Positions 3,925 to 6,722 of a DNA stretch of 6,722 nucleotides are shown here, one piece after another. The position numbers were made by a program, and so were the translations under genes. Origin of the DNA: Candidatus Moraniibacteriota bacterium. GTDB lineage: Bacteria; Patescibacteriota; Minisyncoccia; Moranbacterales; UBA9337. The stretch is from NCBI GenBank assembly GCA_018400055.1, contig JAGYNK010000069.1, forward strand, positions 1-6,722, read 5' to 3'. The notes under the pieces were generated by a model, which was not told where the DNA came from, searched no databases, and worked only from the letters and a program-made list of their open reading frames with translations. The stretch's first letter is position 1; each line of letters opens with the position of its first letter.

Positions 3925-6606
3925 TCAAATGCTTTTAATGAATTTTAGTTTAAATTTTTCCAAAATCAAAAGCTCTATTGTGCTTATGGCGATGATTACC
4001 CCCCAGTCGGCCATACTTAAAGGAACAGTTTTAAGTAGCTTTTGAAAAAAGGGCAAATATATTCCGGCCAACAATATTAAAAAGGAAATTAAAACTGCGC
4101 CGTTAAGAATTTTATTGGAAAAAATCTGGCGATTAAACACGGATCGGCGAAAATAGCGGACTAAAAAAGCGAAGAATAAAGAATCAAAAGCCACCAAAGC
4201 GAAAGTAAGTGTTCTGGATTTTTCCAAATCGCCGAAAAAATTCCAAGAAAAATAAAAAACAAAGAAAGCGGCCATGCCGGAAACGAAAAACACAGAAAGC
4301 ATAAATTTTTTATATTCCCTATTAAGAATCGGCTCCTTGGGATTGGGTGGAGATTCATTCATTAATCCGGCCGTTTCCTTTTCTGCCGTAAGGGCGATAT
4401 CCGGAAAACTGTCTTCTACTAAATTTATCCAAAGAATTTGCATGGGATATAATGGAAAGGGAAGCCCCATAATTATGGCGGAAAAAAACAAAAAAATTTC
4501 TGAAAAATCATCAGCCACCAAGTAAGTAATTACGCGGCGAATATTTTGACGCATCAATCTCCCTTGTTCAATGGCTTTCACGATAACGGAAAAGCTGTTA
4601 TCCAATAAGATAATATCCGCTACTTCTTTAGAAATATCTGTGCCGGTCTCAACGGCTATTCCCACATCAGCCGCTTTTAAGGCCGGAGCGTCGTTTACTC
4701 CGTCTCCCACCATAGCAACCACTTCTCCTCGCGACTGAAGCGCGCGCACGATGCGAATTTTATGAATCGGTGCTACTCGGGTAAAGATAGAGATTTTGTT
4801 AATTTTCTTTTCCAGCTCTCTGTCAACCATACTGTTTAAATCTTTTCCCTCTAAAATCTCATTTTCTTTCGTGCTTATTCCCAATTCGGACATAATTGAT
4901 TTAGTGGTGTTTTTATGGTCCCCGGTGATTATAATCGGACGAATGCCCGCTCGGCAAGCCACACTGATTGATTTGGAAACATCTTTACGCAAAGGATCTC
5001 TTAACGCAATAAATCCGGTTAAGCCTAAATTCCCCCATTTTTCTTTATTGTTTTTATATTTTTTATATTCTTCCAATGAAATTTTTTTCATCCCGCAGGC
5101 CAGTAATCGCAAACCTTGCGCGGTTAAGTTATCTACCCGCTGAAAAAGTTTTTTCCCTTCGGTTGAAAAAATATGAGTGCTTCGCCCGTTAATATCAACT
5201 TGTTCGGATCTTTTAATAACTTCTTCCGGCGCTCCCAATAAATATACTAAAACCCCGTTATCTTTTGTTTGGTAAACATTGGCCGCGTACTTGTTTTTGG
5301 AATTAAAATACAATTTATCCAGTAAAATCAATTCTTTTTCCAATTCCTTTTTTTCAAGACCGGCGCTTATGCCCGCTGATAAAAGAGCGCTGTCAGTGGG
5401 TCGCCCTCTTACTATTCTTTTGGAAAATTCATCCTGGGGATTTTCTATGTAAGCGTCATTTACCAAGGTGGCTATTTCCAATGTTTTCAGATGGGAGAGT
5501 AGGTTTTTATCAAAACTAATGTTTTTTATTTCATTTTCCTCGTGCAAAAGTTCTTTGGCTCCGGTAATAATGTGGCTTACTTGCATTTCTCCGCAAGTTA
5601 AGGTTCCGGTCTTATCCATACAAATAGTGGTTATGGCTCCCATACTTTCGGTAGCGTTCAATTTTCTTACCAAAGCTTTTTTGCGCGCCAGCCTTCGCAT
5701 GCCCAAAATTAAAATTACAGTTATTGCTGGCAAAAGCCCTTCAGGCACGGCACTTACGATTAAGGCGATTGAGGTTATGAAAATTTCATACCAATCTCCT
5801 CCGCGAAAAACAGAAACAGCGGAAAATATGGCAATAGCTATCACTATAGCTACTCCCATTTGTCTGGATAGCTGGCGAAATTTTTTTTGCAAAGGAGTTT
5901 TAGTATCCTCTTCTTTTTTAACTAAACAAGATATTTTTCCCAGTTCGGTTTTTTCTCCGGTAGCGATTACAACTGCCAGAGCCCAACCTTCTTCCGCGAC
6001 GGTTCCCATAAAAATCATATTATTTCTGTCAGCCACTATGGTATTGCTCGGCAATATTTTATTATTTTTTTCTTGAGGCATTGATTCTCCCGTAAGCATA
6101 GCCTCATTCGTTTTTAATCCCCTTGTTTCAATGAGGCGGGCATCTGCCGGAATTTTGTCGCCTTCCCGAATTTCAATAATATCTCCCACAACTAAATCTT
6201 TACTTAAAATCCTCTTTTTTATTTCTTGGCGAATAACAGAGCAATAAAACTTAACCGACCGGTTTAGTTTTTCTAATGTTTTTTCCGCTTTGTTTTCCTG
6301 AAAGAATCCGACTGTGGTGTTTATTAAAATTACAAAAGTAATAAAAAGAGCGTCTATCCAGTGACCAATTAAAAAAGAAAGGCCAGCCGCCGTCAGAATG
6401 ATAAACATCAGCGGGCTGTTAAATTGACGGAAAAAGAGAGTTAAAGCAGAAAACTTTTTACCTTCCGGCAATTTATTTTCTCCAAGTTTATCCAATCTTC
6501 CTTGCGCCTCAAAATCACTTAATCCTTTCGAAGAAGTTTTTAAAACTTTCAACACCCTTTTTGCGGAAATGGAATGATATGAACGAGGCTTGATTAAATT
6601 TTCCAT
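3925..6606 (-). CDS. Type II (P2-like) cation-transporting P-type ATPase
   Basis: This is an ATP-driven membrane cation pump, most like the Ca2+/Na+-type P2 ATPases. Its 893 residues are full length and follow the usual order: N-terminal cation-ATPase domain (about 8-80), helices M1-M2 (about 66-102), actuator domain with TGES (172-175), M3-M4 with PEGLL (288-292), phosphorylation motif DKTGTLT with D331 as the phospho-acceptor, nucleotide domain with GRPTD (401-405) and FNSKNK (434-439), DPLR (537-540), TGD (561-563), hinge GDGVNDAP (634-641), then M5-M10 (about 690-885). The Lys of the usual KGAPE box is Leu (LGAPE, 457-461). The ion site differs from SERCA: M5 reads ADDFSE (698-703) and M6 NLVEDSFPD (728-736). 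The likely ion is Ca2+ or another cation; the sequence does not settle it. The ATG lacks a Shine-Dalgarno motif. The gene ends in TGA, with an in-frame TAA 11 codons further on. No strong terminator follows. Confidence 0.93.
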   Translation of the reverse strand: MENLIKPRSYHSISAKRVLKVLKTSSKGLSDFEAQGRLDKLGENKLPEGKKFSALTLFFRQFNSPLMFIILTAAGLSFLIGHWIDALFITFVILINTTVGFFQENKAEKTLEKLNRSVKFYCSVIRQEIKKRILSKDLVVGDIIEIREGDKIPADARLIETRGLKTNEAMLTGESMPQEKNNKILPSNTIVADRNNMIFMGTVAEEGWALAVVIATGEKTELGKISCLVKKEEDTKTPLQKKFRQLSRQMGVAIVIAIAIFSAVSVFRGGDWYEIFITSIALIVSAVPEGLLPAITVILILGMRRLARKKALVRKLNATESMGAITTICMDKTGTLTCGEMQVSHIITGAKELLHEENEIKNISFDKNLLSHLKTLEIATLVNDAYIENPQDEFSKRIVRGRPTDSALLSAGISAGLEKKELEKELILLDKLYFNSKNKYAANVYQTKDNGVLVYLLGAPEEVIKRSEQVDINGRSTHIFSTEGKKLFQRVDNLTAQGLRLLACGMKKISLEEYKKYKNNKEKWGNLGLTGFIALRDPLRKDVSKSISVACRAGIRPIIITGDHKNTTKSIMSELGISTKENEILEGKDLNSMVDRELEKKINKISIFTRVAPIHKIRIVRALQSRGEVVAMVGDGVNDAPALKAADVGIAVETGTDISKEVADIILLDNSFSVIVKAIEQGRLMRQNIRRVITYLVADDFSEIFLFFSAIIMGLPFPLYPMQILWINLVEDSFPDIALTAEKETAGLMNESPPNPKEPILNREYKKFMLSVFFVSGMAAFFVFYFSWNFFGDLEKSRTLTFALVAFDSLFFAFLVRYFRRSVFNRQIFSNKILNGAVLISFLILLAGIYLPFFQKLLKTVPLSMADWGVIIAISTIELLILEKFKLKFIKSI

Positions 6607-6678
6607 AAATTATAAAAATGAAACTTAGCACTTGAAACGGGAGCATCGGCAACTTTAAATAATAGGCCACATGTCATA

Positions 6679-6708
6679 ATTACTAGCGTTATTTATATTT
6701 TTTGCCAA
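6679..6708 (-). promoter_or_regulatory. Possible promoter of the P-type ATPase gene
   Basis: On the minus strand, TTGGCA (6708-6703, five of six to the sigma-70 -35 consensus) is followed after 18 bases by AGTAAT (6684-6679, four of six to TATAAT). This would give a leader of about 65 bases before the pump ATG. In AT-rich DNA such matches arise easily by chance, and promoter rules in this lineage are poorly known, so this is only a candidate. Confidence 0.25.
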
Positions 6709-6722
6709 TTATCTTTACTTGT

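Noticed and set aside
5468..6076. 202-residue plus-strand frame opposite the P-type ATPase (also 4274-4525 and 4796-5143)
   Set aside because: These mirror the conserved ATPase codons and show the Ser/Pro/Leu-rich look of antisense frames; no motifs.
6609..6614. Perfect TATAAT on the minus strand just before the ATPase ATG
   Set aside because: It is only two bases from the ATG, so transcription would begin at or inside the start codon; a true -10 box there would need a different start, and the N-terminus fits the family as is.
6656..6673. Five-codon upstream reading frame (ATG TGG CCT ATT ATT TAA, minus strand) in the ATPase leader
   Set aside because: So short that chance is likely; no Shine-Dalgarno sequence and no sign of a regulatory peptide.
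1..6722. CRISPR array, tRNA, rRNA, transposase or defence system
   Set aside because: No spaced direct repeats, cloverleaf, rRNA segment or matching protein motifs were seen; all long frames are accounted for by ordinary families.

Overview
The window holds five protein-coding genes on an AT-rich, lysine- and isoleucine-rich background with short intergenic gaps. None of the five starts has a recognisable Shine-Dalgarno sequence. TGA appears only once, as a terminal stop, and glycines are encoded by GGN, so the standard bacterial code fits. The gene set (MOP-type flippase, two short family-2 glycosyltransferases, a single-RRM RNA-binding protein, a type II P-type ATPase) together with small AT-rich and hairpin repeats suggests a Candidate Phyla Radiation / Patescibacteria (Parcubacteria-like) genome. 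That assignment is inference; the window contains no rRNA or other marker gene.

Left half (1-3391, all + strand): a surface-glycan module. A polytopic polysaccharide flippase is followed after about 100 bases by a GT2 glycosyltransferase and, after about 90 more, by a second, divergent GT2 glycosyltransferase. They probably build and export a lipid-linked glycan: the transferases add sugars on the cytoplasmic face and the flippase turns the product across the membrane. The spacers and one of the genes carry short repeats: a perfect hairpin ahead of the flippase, a TCATTCCCG-type hairpin between the transferases, and a 5-unit heptanucleotide tandem repeat inside the first transferase gene.

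Centre (3392-3475): a strong symmetrical terminator (16-bp perfect stem, 4-base loop, T-runs on both strands) separates the + strand glycan module from the - strand genes. It should serve both directions.

Right half (3476-6606, - strand): a 103-residue RRM protein with a Gly/Arg-rich tail and, upstream of it, an 893-residue P-type cation pump with all catalytic motifs but altered ion-site and nucleotide-site residues. These two look like separate housekeeping or stress genes and not part of the glycan module.

The most interesting item is the heptamer repeat in the first glycosyltransferase. Loss or gain of one 7-base unit would end the protein almost at once, so it has the architecture of a phase-variable (contingency) locus, although the tract is short. 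I found no clear evidence of a wholly new multi-gene system, CRISPR array, tRNA, rRNA or transposase.
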